In this document: positions 42,828 to 55,080 of the stretch, in pieces | Position numbering within the stretch: the stretch's first letter is position 1 | How the letters are laid out: the number at the start of each line of letters is the position of its first letter | Assembly: GCF_905475345.1 (NCBI RefSeq) | Contig: NC_066589.1 | Span: 7,061,501-7,125,500, forward strand | Length of the DNA: 64,000 nucleotides | Source: Vespula vulgaris | Lineage: Eukaryota; Arthropoda; Insecta; Hymenoptera; Vespidae | Reading direction: 5' to 3' | Notes under the pieces: generated by a model | Database searches by the model: none | Seen by the model: the letters and a program-made list of their open reading frames with translations, nothing else | What the model was told of the DNA's origin: nothing | Translations under genes and position numbers: made by a program

Positions 42828-45800
42828 TCAAAAACTGTTGTAATTACTACCTCCCAATTGACTGCTGAATCCTCTATTTGGAGAATATCCTGGCCTAAAG
42901 TTATTACCCAAACCTAAAATCAAATATGTATAATAAAATTTTGTATGTAATAAATTCAATATGTCGTTTCAATAAAATCTTCACTATTTTTTCACATATT
43001 TGGGAAATATTTATTTTATTTTATTATATTATTAATTTAAAAAATTGTCTATATACCTCCACAAAAGTTTCCTATACCACCCAAAGACATTCCACTTGAA
43101 CTACTGCTTGAGTTAAGGAATAACTCAATATATCTGTAAGACATGTGACTTTTATCCTGTAAGGATATAGAAATATATAAATATTATGTGAATATAAAAA
43201 ATTGGATATATAATCGATCTATGACAGAACATGAATCCGAATGTTTTAAGTCAAAGTAATTTAAGATTCTTTTCTCAAGCCATTATATTATTTTTTTAGA
43301 TAACTTTTAATAAATTTTGATGATTTTTCAAACATAATAAATTATATAATAAAAGAATAAAATAATACATAATTAACGATTTGTTCACCTTGCACATTGC
43401 TCTAACTGCTTCTTCATGGGTTTCAAATTCCACATCTGCTTCACCAGATGGACGTCCACCATTTTCCAAGAGAATTTTAACATTAATCGGTACAACAGGT
43501 CTGAAAAACTAAACAACAATATATTTGATTAGCAAAAGATTATTTTATTCATAATTTTTTGATTGATAATTTTAATTGACAGTAATATCGATATATTTAC
43601 ATCTGCTATATCATCTTCCGTTGCTTTGAATGGTAGACCTCTCATATGTATACTATGAACTCCAGTATTGCTACCCCAATTATCACCACTTCCTCTAAAA
43701 TTTCCTCCTTTCATGTCCATTCCACCACGCATTCCCATTCCACTTCCACGTGAACTGAAGTTATTTCCACTTCCCCAAGGACCACTATCAAAATCTGCAA
43801 TATATTGTATGTAAAAGTAAAAAACACTTATATTTCTCTTAATATTTACTTAAAACTCATGAGTACCTCTATTTCTAGATCCTCTACCATTGTTACTGAA
43901 ACGATTCATGCCCCCGAAACGATCACCACGATCATAAGGTGCAGGTCTCTGATTAAATCCACCCATTGGGCCGCCACGCATTTTTGGTCCTATACTAGCA
44001 CGAACTTCAGATAAACTACTCCGGAAGATTTCAATGTACCTGTCAATAATTAAATGTATTAATGAATATGTTTTATGCATTAAACTGATGGGCTATTATT
44101 TCTTGATAATAATGTAGTTAAACATTGAAAAATATATAACTTCAAAAAAGAGACAATTAATATTTGTAAACTATTTGTTCAAATTCATACCTTCAATAAG
44201 TCAAAAACTGTAGTGCTTTTGTATAAGGAGAAAAAATTAAAAAAAGAAACCTCATATTTTGAAAACTTTGTTGTAATGGAACAACTATGCATACTACACC
44301 TCCACATTTATTTTAAATTTCTGTTGACACCCTCCCACGATGACTTTGCTTTGTGATGAATTTATGCCAACCCTAGCCCTTGTGATGCTAGGTCTTCAGG
44401 CAAATAACACTTGCAATCGCATTTCTTACAAAGTTTCTTATGATGAGTTTATTATAAATAAATGCATTTAATTAAATTTTTTTTATTCTATTTTTTTTTA
44501 TATAATTAAAATATAAACTAAGGCAAGAAGTAATTTAGAAATAAAAAGTTTTCAAATGCCAATGGCTTATTTAAGAATTTAAAATATAATCTTGTACTTT
44601 GTAAGAAAAGTACAATTGTTTGTATCAGACAGAAGTACCAAATTGATCTTTACTACCTCTGTAGTGCCTACCCATCCTGGGGCCCTACCCACCTCCCATG
44701 GGATTTGATGATGATGTCACGGGATACTTCCCCGGCACCCACCCACAGGTTTCAGTTGGGCCAACAGTACTTTTGCTTACGTATGTTTAGCCTTATTTTG
44801 ATTCTACCCTCCAAGAGGCAGTTTCTTTACACAATGGTTACTTCCTGAATTACCAGGACATGTACCATAATATTGAACAAATAAAAATAAACTGTTTCAC
44901 ATATTAAAATAATTTGTACAAGTTCTGAATTTAAAGAAACTGCTTCTATATTTAAAAACTGATTCCCGCTATTAACTAACAAAATGTATATACCTACATA
45001 TACTACGATCATATAAAAATGATATTGAAAAATCATAAATATACCCAAACCCAGCTAGCGTCAGTGCCCCACCTGTGTCCTATCTTTTCCTTGTGTTTCT
45101 GCAGAGCGCGCTCCGCAACATCTTTGTTAACAAATTGAACGTAAGCCTCCCCAGTACTGCGGCCCGTGTAGTCTGTCGGTAGTGAAATCCCGTTCGGCAA
45201 TATCTCCAACCCTGACCCACACATAATCAAACATCGATATTGTAGCGTAACACCCAATTATGAGTTAAAGTATCGAGTCAATGTACTTATCAAACCCTTA
45301 TAAAGCCAAATTTACTTAGCCTTTGCAGATATTTATTAAATTGTCTTACTCCAATTTCATATTCTTTCTAGCAAAGATGAAGTAGAAGCAAAACTTTTAT
45401 ATTTTAATTCAGCAGTTCAATGCTATGTTATGAAATCAATAATCATAATTAAAAAAAAAATCACGATATGATGTAACTAAAATGGATAATAATGATATGT
45501 AGAAACACAGAGACACTGCTTGGGATGGATAAAAATTTGAATATATTAATTAATTGGTTGGTAAATTACATATACTCATTAATATTGAATTAATAAAAGT
45601 CTCTGCAAATATAATAAATATATTTTTAAATATGATCTTAATAAATTATGCTGAAAATTATTTTGTTTATTACTTAATAATTATTTATGCTGCAAAAAAA
45701 TAAATTTTATTAATAATGTTATTCATTTCTAATCACATTATATAGTATTGATAAAAATAATATATTATATAAATTTTCATATATTTAATTCAAAACTTAA

Positions 45801-46744
45801 TTAGAAATAAAAATTTCTTATACTCTTATTAAAACATTTCCTTTATCATTTATTTCACTGCATATTGTTAACACATGCACACACACACATATATTTTTGG
45901 TACTGCTACATATTATTGACAATTACAATAAAGATATTATCAAGTTAAAATTAAATAGTGGAACCATCAAAAGCATTTAGTCCCTGTGATTCAGAATTAT
46001 AGTAATATTATGATTCATGTTTAGCAATATATGCCCTAAGAGAAATAAGACTATTTAAAGTTAAAGAAAGAAATATGTGCTAGACAATTTTTTGAACTCA
46101 AAGCATAATAGTACTTAGTAAAAATTGTCAATCATGAACAAGAAAAACAAAGTATATTAATATATAGATAGGATATATTAAATACCTGAGAAAAATTGTG
46201 CTATTTCTTCTTTAGAACAACCAAATGGTAGTCCACGCAATCTGACACAGCCATCATCCATCGCATTTTCTAAATTTAAGCCACTTCGTTTGATTACCCA
46301 CTCCATTTCACCTCTTTTTGCTTTAAAAACTATAAAAGTAATATAAAATATAAGTTAAAGCCAAAGAATAATCTTTTTATTATAAATATAATAAAGTAAC
46401 CAGTATACGTATATATAGCAACATAGTATATGTACTAAATAATAGAAGCTATATAAAAAAAATAATTTAATAAATTACTATATACCTTCGATATATCGAT
46501 GTCCCATATGATCTCTATCCCTTTTACAAGCTTTTTCAATATCTTCTGGAGTGTCCATTTCTACATAAGCTTCTCCGCTAGGTCTTCCCTCCCTTGACAT
46601 AGTCATGTGTACTCCATCTTTTCCATTGGTGATGGAACAATCGCCAAAAAATTTCATAATCTCATCAACAGTTGTAGACCATGGAAGTCCACGCATTTTA
46701 ACAACGTATCCCTCATCGTCGTGATCTCCGCCACCATTTGACAT
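42828..46744 (-). CDS. glo: hnRNP F/H homologue with three quasi-RRMs (glorund-like)
   Basis: RNA-binding protein of the hnRNP F/H family, which binds G-runs and controls splicing and, in flies, nanos translation. Exons 5' to 3': 46486-46744, 46186-46329, 45073-45211, 43867-44039, 43601-43794, 43389-43508, 43057-43156, 42828-42913. Total 1215 nt, 404 aa. qRRM1 (about 13-90): YVVKMRGLPWSTT ... GHRYIE. qRRM2 (about 115-200): VRLRGLPFGCSKEEI ... GHRYIEIF. A Gly/Arg/Met-rich linker (RGGPMGGFNQR) follows. qRRM3 (about 285-365): HSIHMRGLPFKATEDD ... SYRYIELF. The Gly/Ser/Asn-rich tail ends GGSNYNSF. qRRM2 and qRRM3 are each split over three exons, with phase kept at every junction. The intron between 44039 and 45073 contains a conspicuous G-run cluster on the transcribed strand. 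Confidence 0.94.
44330..44760 (-). promoter_or_regulatory. G-run cluster in an hnRNP F/H intron (candidate autoregulatory element)
   Basis: On the transcribed strand there are at least eight runs of three or more G within 44671-44744, including GGGAGGTGGGTAGGGCCCC. More G-runs occur at 44330-44380 and directly after the donor of exon 45073-45211 (GTGGGG, then TGGGTTTGGG). The surroundings are over 75 percent AT. hnRNP F/H proteins bind such G-tracts, so feedback on the gene's own splicing is plausible. This is inference. Confidence 0.5.
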
Positions 46745-48810
46745 GGTTTATACTTAAAATTACAATAAAAATATTATTGAATATTATCAGTGTGTTCCTA
46801 ATTTGCTAAATAAAGAATTAAATCACTTCTAAACATTTATCTATTATACTTATTATTTATATATATTATTCTAACCAACTATCCTAACAGTATTAGATAA
46901 CTATATAGAACAGACAAATATAATCTTACACTAAAGTTTGCAAAATTGTGTTTCTAAAAGTATTATCTCGATATTATCAATTTCGTGATACGTACAATAA
47001 AGATTTTATGACAAAAGTGAACTATACTGCAATAAATCTCACGAGACGCCCCCAATTTGCGATAATGATATCTTATATGGTAATCTAGTATTAAATAATA
47101 AGAAAATTGTAAATCTTACTTTATTTCTATTTATAAGAACCAAAAACTTTTCGATTAAAAGTAATAAAGTACAATGATGAAAATTCAAGGACAATTTCGG
47201 CAGATGTTTTACACTACTACACAAATTTCACACGACGATATCAACCGACAAAATGGCGCTCTCCTAATGGCTTCCCTGAAACTCGTTCCCATGTAAACGC
47301 TCACACAACACACACATATATACACATCTTCTTTCATGAAAACGTCCTGCAAGTTTGTTGTTTTAAATTTCAAACTTTTTTTGCATTATTGTTAAAATTT
47401 AATTTTTTTTTCAAAAGTAAATAATAATTATTAACAATCTACTTATATTAAAGGCGGCAAAAATAACATATATGAATTAATTATGTTCGTTACACTGCGT
47501 TCGATTACTAAGTTAGTGTCACATAACTGAAAGTATCGTAGAATATCTACAATATTTATATATTCGTTGAATCAAAATATAAGATGGCAGTGCGTCTTAT
47601 AAATTTAGTTATAGAAGCTTAAAACAAAAAGAACCATCACCTCTCTATTTTACTCAGGGCTGTATATACAATCTTAAGGGCCCTGGATAAATGATTTTTT
47701 TTTATTAATTTTTAGACAAACTTTATAACTTAAATAAATGATATAATTTTTCTTTTTCATTATCATTTAAAAATTAAGAACTGTTTATGGACAAATAAAT
47801 ATATGTCACAACTTGTCACAAGATGCTTATTCTATACAGTATGGCATTGACCTATTATTATAGAAATGAATTGACCGCCAACTCATTTCCGCCGTTTTCA
47901 GAAAAAAAGACACATTTTCTTGGCAGTTTTAATTTTAATTAAATTTTATATACATATTTAATAAATTTTATATACATAAATTTATTATAATTTTATAACT
48001 ATTATAATTTTATAAATTTATTTATTTAATTTTTTCTAAACATTTTATAATTTAATAATAATAATTTAATTAAAAAATTTAACTGTTAAAAAATTATAAA
48101 TAAGATCTGTACAAAAGGATAAGGTATTCTAATATAAAAATTACGTTATTCTAATATTTAATAAATTAAATATAATAAGAATAAATTTCAAGACTTCATT
48201 AGTTTAGTTTACAAAAAGCTTTAAATATATTTACTTTTTCTAGAAATATATTTACTTTTTTTTAGATAAATATAGTTAAAGTTATTTCACTTTAACCATT
48301 TTCTTTTACTGTACTTTAAACGTTTTAACAGTTTTTTTTCTACCTGCTTCTACCGCCCTTGCCATCGATTGTTGATAGAAAACTGTTTTAAAAACATGTC
48401 ATTATCATTAATATTTATATTTAAGAAATAATTTTAAAAAATCATACATATTATTACTTATATTCTATTATTACAAATAAGAAGTAAGAAACGAATATTT
48501 ATCAATTTAGAAATTAAATTATATTGTAAGAAATTATATAAATAAGAAATTATATAAATTATCTAAATAAGAAAAATAAATTATATAAATAAGAAAAATA
48601 AAACTAAGTCTTTATAACAAATGAGTGGTCGTAATTCTATAGTTCTATGGCTTTATTTTGAATCATTTTTGTCCCAATCAATACTAATTTGCATCATTTT
48701 TTCAATGTTCTTTTGTATTTTTTCTTATACAAGTAATATACGAAAATATTTACCAATAAAACGTTTTTTTTCCATGAATAAAAATTGATCTCGAATAATT
48801 TTATTTCGCT
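46745..48810. promoter_or_regulatory. hnRNP F/H 5' region and caspase 3' flank
   Basis: Minus-strand AAG just before the hnRNP ATG may be a 5'UTR splice acceptor. AAAATGGCG at 47250-47258 matches the Pho/YY1 core often found near insect transcription starts and sits in a CpG-bearing patch (47220-47340), the likely promoter. Below 48810 lies the caspase 3'UTR by position. No other gene is seen. Confidence 0.45.
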
Positions 48811-51273
48811 TCATTCTGATTTATTGTTCACTTGTTTTTTAGGTATAAAATAAAGATCTCGAATGAGCATCGATGTCACTGAAGGAATTTGTTTTTTATT
48901 GTGACTTGCCAGATATTTATCATTGAACGAAGTAAATTTAATGGCCACTTTTCGTGCAGTTATAGTTAATATATTGAGGAGATCTTTAGTGTCCGCATAT
49001 TCTTCTAAAGTATCACAAAGATATTGCACATAACATGAACCATTTTTTTCATTTCTAAAGGAATAAAAACCTATGAGGAAAAATAAACCAAAACAAAAAT
49101 ATACATATATATGTATTAAAGAATGTCATTAAAATTTAAGATATATATAAAATAATTTACTCGACTACCTTCTATTGTACTGTGTGCGATTAAAAAATCT
49201 GCATGTGTAGGAATTTTATAGGATGCAGTCGAATCTGTAACGGTAACTTCTGCATTACTACGTAATTCAAATGACTCTTGCCATTTATTGCCTCTACATG
49301 CCTAAAAAAAATATCATATGTGAAAAAAAAAGACAATGAACAATAGTAGGTACTTAAATCTTACATAGCGAAATTAAAATGACTTATAACCTGAAAAAAG
49401 AACAGCTTTGGTTTACCCGCAAGTGATGGACATAAGTCAGCGCTAAAAGGTTTCCAAATATAATTAGCACTATACGGGACATCTCTCGCATATAATAAAT
49501 TTTCTGAGATACCATGGGTCAATACAAAAATACAAATGCAATCACTGTTAGAATGATCTTCGTTACTTACTAAACAAAACAAAAAAAAAAGATTTATTTA
49601 TTTATTATAGATTATATAAACATAATCTAGATAAACATATCTATATCTGTAACAAAAAATTTCGCATATCACAATTCCAAAAAATTTAATTTTATACGTT
49701 AATCGAGTTATATTTATCAGAAAAAGAAAAAGAAAAAGAAAAAAAATCCATACAAAATGGAATTGTCCGAACAAATTTCAGGACAAATTATCTCGGAAGT
49801 GAAAACATGCGACGTTTTTTCTTACAATGACAAATATTAAAATGAAGAAAAATATACGTACATGTAGATATTCTATCTTTTAATTCCATGTAGGTCAAAT
49901 CGTCATATCTCAAAACTTCAAAACCAAGCTTTGTAAAGACATTGTTTATTCTAATTGCATCAACATCTGTACCTCTTCGTTCATTTAAATTCTCATCGAA
50001 TATTGTGTGATTAAAAATCACACATTTTCCACGATTATCATAATTCATATTATATAAAGGATCATCTATACCAACTGTAAAAGTAGTGGTAGATGCGTTC
50101 GAAGCTCTTAAATAAGTATAATAAGATTTAATAATGAGATTATATTTAACTATTTTTAAGTTTTTATATATTAATATTAAGTATTTATATAAAAGAGTTA
50201 AAAAAAAATAAAAAATAAAAATAATTACTCGTAGTAATCATTGCTGGATTTAAATTTATTAGCATCGACTACGTCAGCTGATCTTGTAGTTGAAATAACA
50301 TTCAGACTTTTATTATCCTCTTTATATACAAATTGTGAAAGATCTCCATCAATTAGCTATAAAAAGATAATGAAAAAATCGACTTTTATTAGCAAAATGT
50401 ATCCAATAGTATATAACTGATTGCAAAATTCCAAAAGCTTTATTATAAAATATGCAAAAATAAATAAAGATATATATATATTCTACTTTAAATTATTTTT
50501 TTAATTTTAGTGTCAAAGTATCTGATTGATACTTAACTTTCTATATTTAAAATATATTTCCTTAATAATTAAGCTTCATAGCACTAAATAAATATATAAG
50601 TAATAATAATACAATGTACATAACCTTATCAATTTTTTCTTCTTTTTGTTTTATGGAATTTAATTAAATGAGTGATTCGCGCGTGTGCGTGTGTGATTAT
50701 TTATCACCGATATCATCGATAAGATATAATGTGTGATATGCTAACAAATAAATTACTATAAAAGGAATTGCATTATTTCTGTTTATAATTTAATTTATTA
50801 TTTGGACAAAGTTTAAAGATTTAAAAGCTTCCATCTATATCGTTTAATAAAAATTTATGAAAAATTAGGTACAAAAATTTTTTCATGTAAAAAATATATA
50901 AAAAATACACAATTATTAAATTAATATATAATATATATAATTTAAAGTTTTATTTATTATAAAAGAGATATACTTTTTTATAGATATATGATACTGAGTT
51001 TTTTGTTTCAAATTTATATTATTAATAGCCTAGTCACACATTGACACTTTTTTCAAAGCAACTTTTTATTATATTAATATAAATATAAAGCAAATTCATG
51101 TGCAAATTTATTTCGAAACAGATGGACGTTAAATCGATCGGATCTTTTCTAATATCTGACCATTACTATTTGGGCTGTAATATTGAAATGTAATAGTTTT
51201 TACTAAAAATTTACTAAAAATATAAAATACAAAAATAATGATCTGAGAAATGGATAACAGAAAAGATAAATCT

Positions 51274-51314
<41 letters not shown>

Positions 51315-51570
51315 CTCTTTTTATTCTTTATTTAAGCTTGTTATTCTTATTATTACATGTGTATTCTCCTTTATCTTGAAACATTAATATTACTTATTTA
51401 GCCTACAAAATATTTACCTCGGTTTCAATATTGTCGGCTGAAGGAATCTCTTCTGATACTTCCTCAATATTAAAGAAGGAACGAAGCATTTTATTAGAAC
51501 TAGTTTTACCAGTTAAATATTTCAACACGTAACTTGTTAACCAAAATGTACAGAACACAATACTAAACAT
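48811..51570 (-). CDS. Effector-type caspase with hydrophobic N-terminus (Drice/caspase-1-like)
   Basis: Cysteine protease cleaving after Asp, of the apoptotic executioner type. Exons 5' to 3': 51418-51570, 50229-50356, 49862-50106, 49391-49569, 49169-49301, 48811-49070. Total 1098 nt, 365 aa, phase kept throughout. The peptidase domain starts near residue 105 (GKCVIFNH). Catalytic His is about 194 (VLTHG, where SHG is usual). Catalytic Cys is about 237 (FFFQACRGN). CPSLAGKPKLFF and SYKIPTHADFLIA match Drice-type caspases. The S2/S4-pocket motif reads GFYSFRN instead of the usual SWRN. The N-terminal exon begins MFSIVFCTFWLTSYVLKYL, a 19-residue hydrophobic run and possible signal anchor. A later in-frame Met at 51489 would remove it and give about 338 aa. 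Upstream of 51570 the frame is open to a stop near 51645, and the true 5' end is not certain. Confidence 0.88.
51275..51314. repeat. TA dinucleotide microsatellite
   Basis: About 40 nt of perfect TA repeat inside the first caspase intron. Confidence 0.9.
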
Positions 51571-51648
51571 GACTTTTAAGCCAGATAATGTTTCGTAAGG
51601 AATATTGAAACATAATTCACTATCTCTTATCACACTTCTATTTTATCA

Positions 51649-52840
51649 CTTTTGTTACCATAGTACCAATCATTTGTAGCTGTTACTGGATCTAAAAGAA
51701 TGATTATTATATATTATCTTGAATTTTTATCATTTCCGTTATCTTTGAGCTAAACCTTTCAATTATCTTCTTTCGATAAGTCATCATTTTTTTACATTAT
51801 TTTTTTATCCAGGTTTTAATGACCAAGTCTTTTCTTTTTTTTTCTTGTTTCCACTAAAACTCTTCAGTTAAATATATAATAAATTATATAGTAAAAATAA
51901 TTATTATATAGAAATATTTGCCACGATTAAATATAAAGAATTTTGGTAGCAATCGATATTGTATAATAAATGTATACGGAATAAATATAAGCATAAATAT
52001 GTAATGCACCTTGTTATTATCTTTTCTTTTTAATATTTTTTTCTAACTTCCATCAAAAAGATATAGTTTATTATAAATGTGTGAATCATCAGACATTTTT
52101 TCAAAATATGTTGCGAACTAATCATTTTTCAACTTTGTATATAAAAGATAGAAAGAAAAATCATTACAGAAAATAAATTTTGACTAAATTTAAATGCAGC
52201 CATTAGCTCGACAGTACTTGCGTTAATTGAATTAGTCATGTATCGCAAGTAATATCGATTTCCAGGTCTCACCACATGGAGGTTGCTGCACACGGAGACC
52301 CACGGGCTAAAGACTCTACTTTTAATATTAATTGCTTTGGAATTATATAAAATCAATTGGAATTACATAAAATCAATTTGGAATTATATAAAATCATTAT
52401 TATAACATATTTAATAATAATAATTAGAAATTTGGAAAAAGAAAGAAAATCAATCGCGAAACGAATCAAAAATTTTTTTCTAATCAATCGTGATTAAACG
52501 AAAATTTATGAATCCGTTTGATATCGTCCTACCTCCCCGGTAAAGAATAGAGCCCTTCATACGGAATTCTATTCCCTTTAAACTAACGTGGATGTCCATT
52601 ATGCTGAAATCAAAAATATCTTATATATCTTATATAAAAATTATATATTTCATTTGATATTATTTCATAATGAAAATATATAATATAAAGATACTGTCTT
52701 ATTACCTATAACACAAGAGAAATAGTTTAATCTTTTGTAAGATTAATGATCAGTCAATTTTTTTGTTGCACTACGTATATTATCTTATCTAACACATAAT
52801 CCTGTATACAATTTCTTCATATGATGTAAACAGCACAGCT
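51649..52840. other. Region upstream of the caspase; possible 5' exons
   Basis: No firm gene. On the minus strand a segment 52533-52603 has a good acceptor (GATTTCAG) and a donor-like GTAGGA, and contains a short ORF starting MDIHVSLKGIEF. A second minus-strand open stretch (about 52180-52345) overlaps a 45-bp element that recurs at 61699-61743. These could be 5'UTR exons of the caspase or remnants of a repeat. Neither is proven. Confidence 0.35.
52256..52300. repeat. 45-bp hairpin-capable element, copy 1
   Basis: Shares the core CACCACA-GGAGGT-GCTGC with 61699-61743 (30 of the first 35 positions identical). Ends GGTCTC and GAGACC are complementary, giving a 6-bp stem around a 24-nt middle. 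Confidence 0.6.
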
Positions 52841-53200
52841 ACCTGTGAACATAAAACATCTACATCATTTCATAAATAAACAATCGAAATAATATGCGAA
52901 TTTCATGGAATAAATCAGCAGTCATCTGTGAACATAAAACATTTTATAATTAAACAAGAAGCAATCGAAATAATGTGCAAATTTCATATAATAAATCAGC
53001 ATTCTATTGTTCACAGTCACCTGTAAACATAAAATTTCAAAAACATTTTATAATTAAACAAGAAGCAATCGACACAATGTGCAAATTTCATATAATAAAT
53101 CAGCATTCCGTTGTTCACAGTCACCTGTAAACATAAAATATAAAAAACATTTTATAATTAAACAAGAAGTTGCATTCAAAATCAATATGCAAATTTTATA
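52841..53200. repeat. Tandem repeat, about 4 copies of an 83-104 bp unit
   Basis: Each copy begins with (A)CCTGTRAACATAAAA, starting near 52841, 52924, 53019 and 53123. Each continues with CATTTTATAATTAAACAAGAA and GCAAATTTCATATAATAAA-type segments, and two copies share TTGTTCACAGTC. Spacing grows from 83 to 104 bp by small insertions. Confidence 0.8.
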
Positions 53201-54539
53201 TAATAAAGAAACAACCTGTAATCACAAGAAATTTATAATTTTATTACTTTCTGAAAATAAAACATATATTAAAATAAGAATTATTTTACACGCACACACA
53301 TACGCACACATTCATCTCGTATATCTCACACACGAAAAGAACAACCAACGAAGAGTTGAATCGAATCTTGCCAATATAGATGAAATATACTGAAACAGAA
53401 ATTGACACTGTTTAGATTAATTAAGAAGTTTTTTAAATATTTCAAATGAATAAGAAAAAGTAGTTGTAGACAATTCATCCTCCATTACTTTTTATTTTTT
53501 ATAATTCCAATTCTTCAATATATTCTCAAGATATTTTCCAATATTTAACCTTGGAACTTGAAATGACACTTCTCTGTAACAAAAAACTATATAAAACGGC
53601 ATGTGTGGAAAGACAAAATTATATCTACTGTAATCTATGACCAAACATAGTCATAGGTTGTAATACTAAAAGAAAAAAAAAGAAAAGAAAAAAAAAAGAA
53701 GTATAAAAATGACAAAATTGGCATTAAATATATCGATTTCTCGATGCATTAGAAAACACGTTTTACATTTACATAAATGGATTTTATGTACAAGTGTATA
53801 GAAATATATATATAGAGAGAAATATATATATATAGGAATATATAAAAATAAATAGAAATATATATAGGTATGTATATATATATATATAATATATATATGA
53901 ATAAAATATATAAAAATATAAATAAAGAAAAAATTACATAATAAATTGTCAATTGTTTAATACAAATACATATTATAAATTAATCAAGACACGTTATAAA
54001 AAAAGGAAAAAGAATTGTGAATATTTCACAATATTTAAAAATTAAATCGCGTTAACAAAAAAAAAAGAGAAAGAAAAAGAGCTAAAATATACCGTACCTT
54101 GTGTCGCATTATATAATGCATACACAATTTCGTATACCTCCATAAACATATCCATAACGAGATTACATCTATATTTAATAGATAGATTACATATATATTA
54201 TATTATGACGTTCATACTAACGCGAACTACGCAGTTACATCAAATGTCAGATGTGTGCATTATATCGTTCATATATAACACTTTTTTATCTACTAAAATA
54301 TAAAAAATATAATAATACAATTTCGCAATTGTAGAATCATGTACTTTGTATATGTATATGAAACAGTAATGAAATATGAAATCTGAAAGAGAAAAAAAAG
54401 ATTAAATACAAAAATATTATATATATTAGAGACGAAATAGTTCTAATATATTCTTGTATATTATCGTTAAAAATATATTTTATGAATTTGTTTTATTGCC
54501 ACTGCTTGCTTTAACAGAACCTGACTTTCCTAAGTACAT
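53201..54539. other. AT-rich stretch without a recognised gene
   Basis: Includes A-rich and TA-rich simple sequence, notably about 53800-53935 where TATA/GAAATA units repeat. No ORF or RNA gene is supported. Confidence 0.6.
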
Positions 54540-55028
54540 CAAGTCTTATAGATTTTTAATCAGAATAATTAGAATCTATATAAGATGATGATTATATTCA
54601 TACAAGTCATAAAATGACTCTTACAATAAATGAGCCATCCTACAACTTGTGATAAGACTATGTTGGCATTGGATAAAGTATACATATAATCATCAAAAGT
54701 GAATATATATAAAAAAGAAAAAGGATATATATAAAAAAAATTATTGATTTACTAATAATCATATAAAAAATTTTAAATTATCCTGAAATAAAAATCTACG
54801 TGCTTGAGTATCCCAGGTGCATTCCTGAATGCAAACCTGTCCCTGAACTATTTTCGCTCACACTCCTGAGTGTGCGTCAGCCTTTTCATTTATTTCGTTT
54901 ATATACCAAGACTTACATATTTTTATTCCGTAAAATAATTATATTTCTCTTAAATATGAATAATCTTTATATTATTTATTATACCTTCTTAATATTTTTT
55001 ATGAAACTTTCATATATATAATAAAAAT

Positions 55029-55080
55029 ACTCCCTCTTTCTCTCTCTCTCTCTCTTTCTCTCTTCTCTTTCTTTCTCATA
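55029..55080. repeat. CT-rich polypyrimidine tract (one of three in the array)
   Basis: CTCTCT/TTTCTC-rich segment at the same place in each 660-bp unit, with counterparts near 55690-55740 and 56357-56406. Confidence 0.8.

Noticed and set aside
44640..44820. Plus-strand GC-rich open stretch (LGPYPPPMGFDDD) read as a possible exon
   Set aside because: No start or acceptor with matching phase on either strand. Better explained as G-run intronic sequence of the hnRNP gene.
53749..53952. 67-codon Ile/Tyr-rich frame
   Set aside because: Translation of TA-rich simple repeat.
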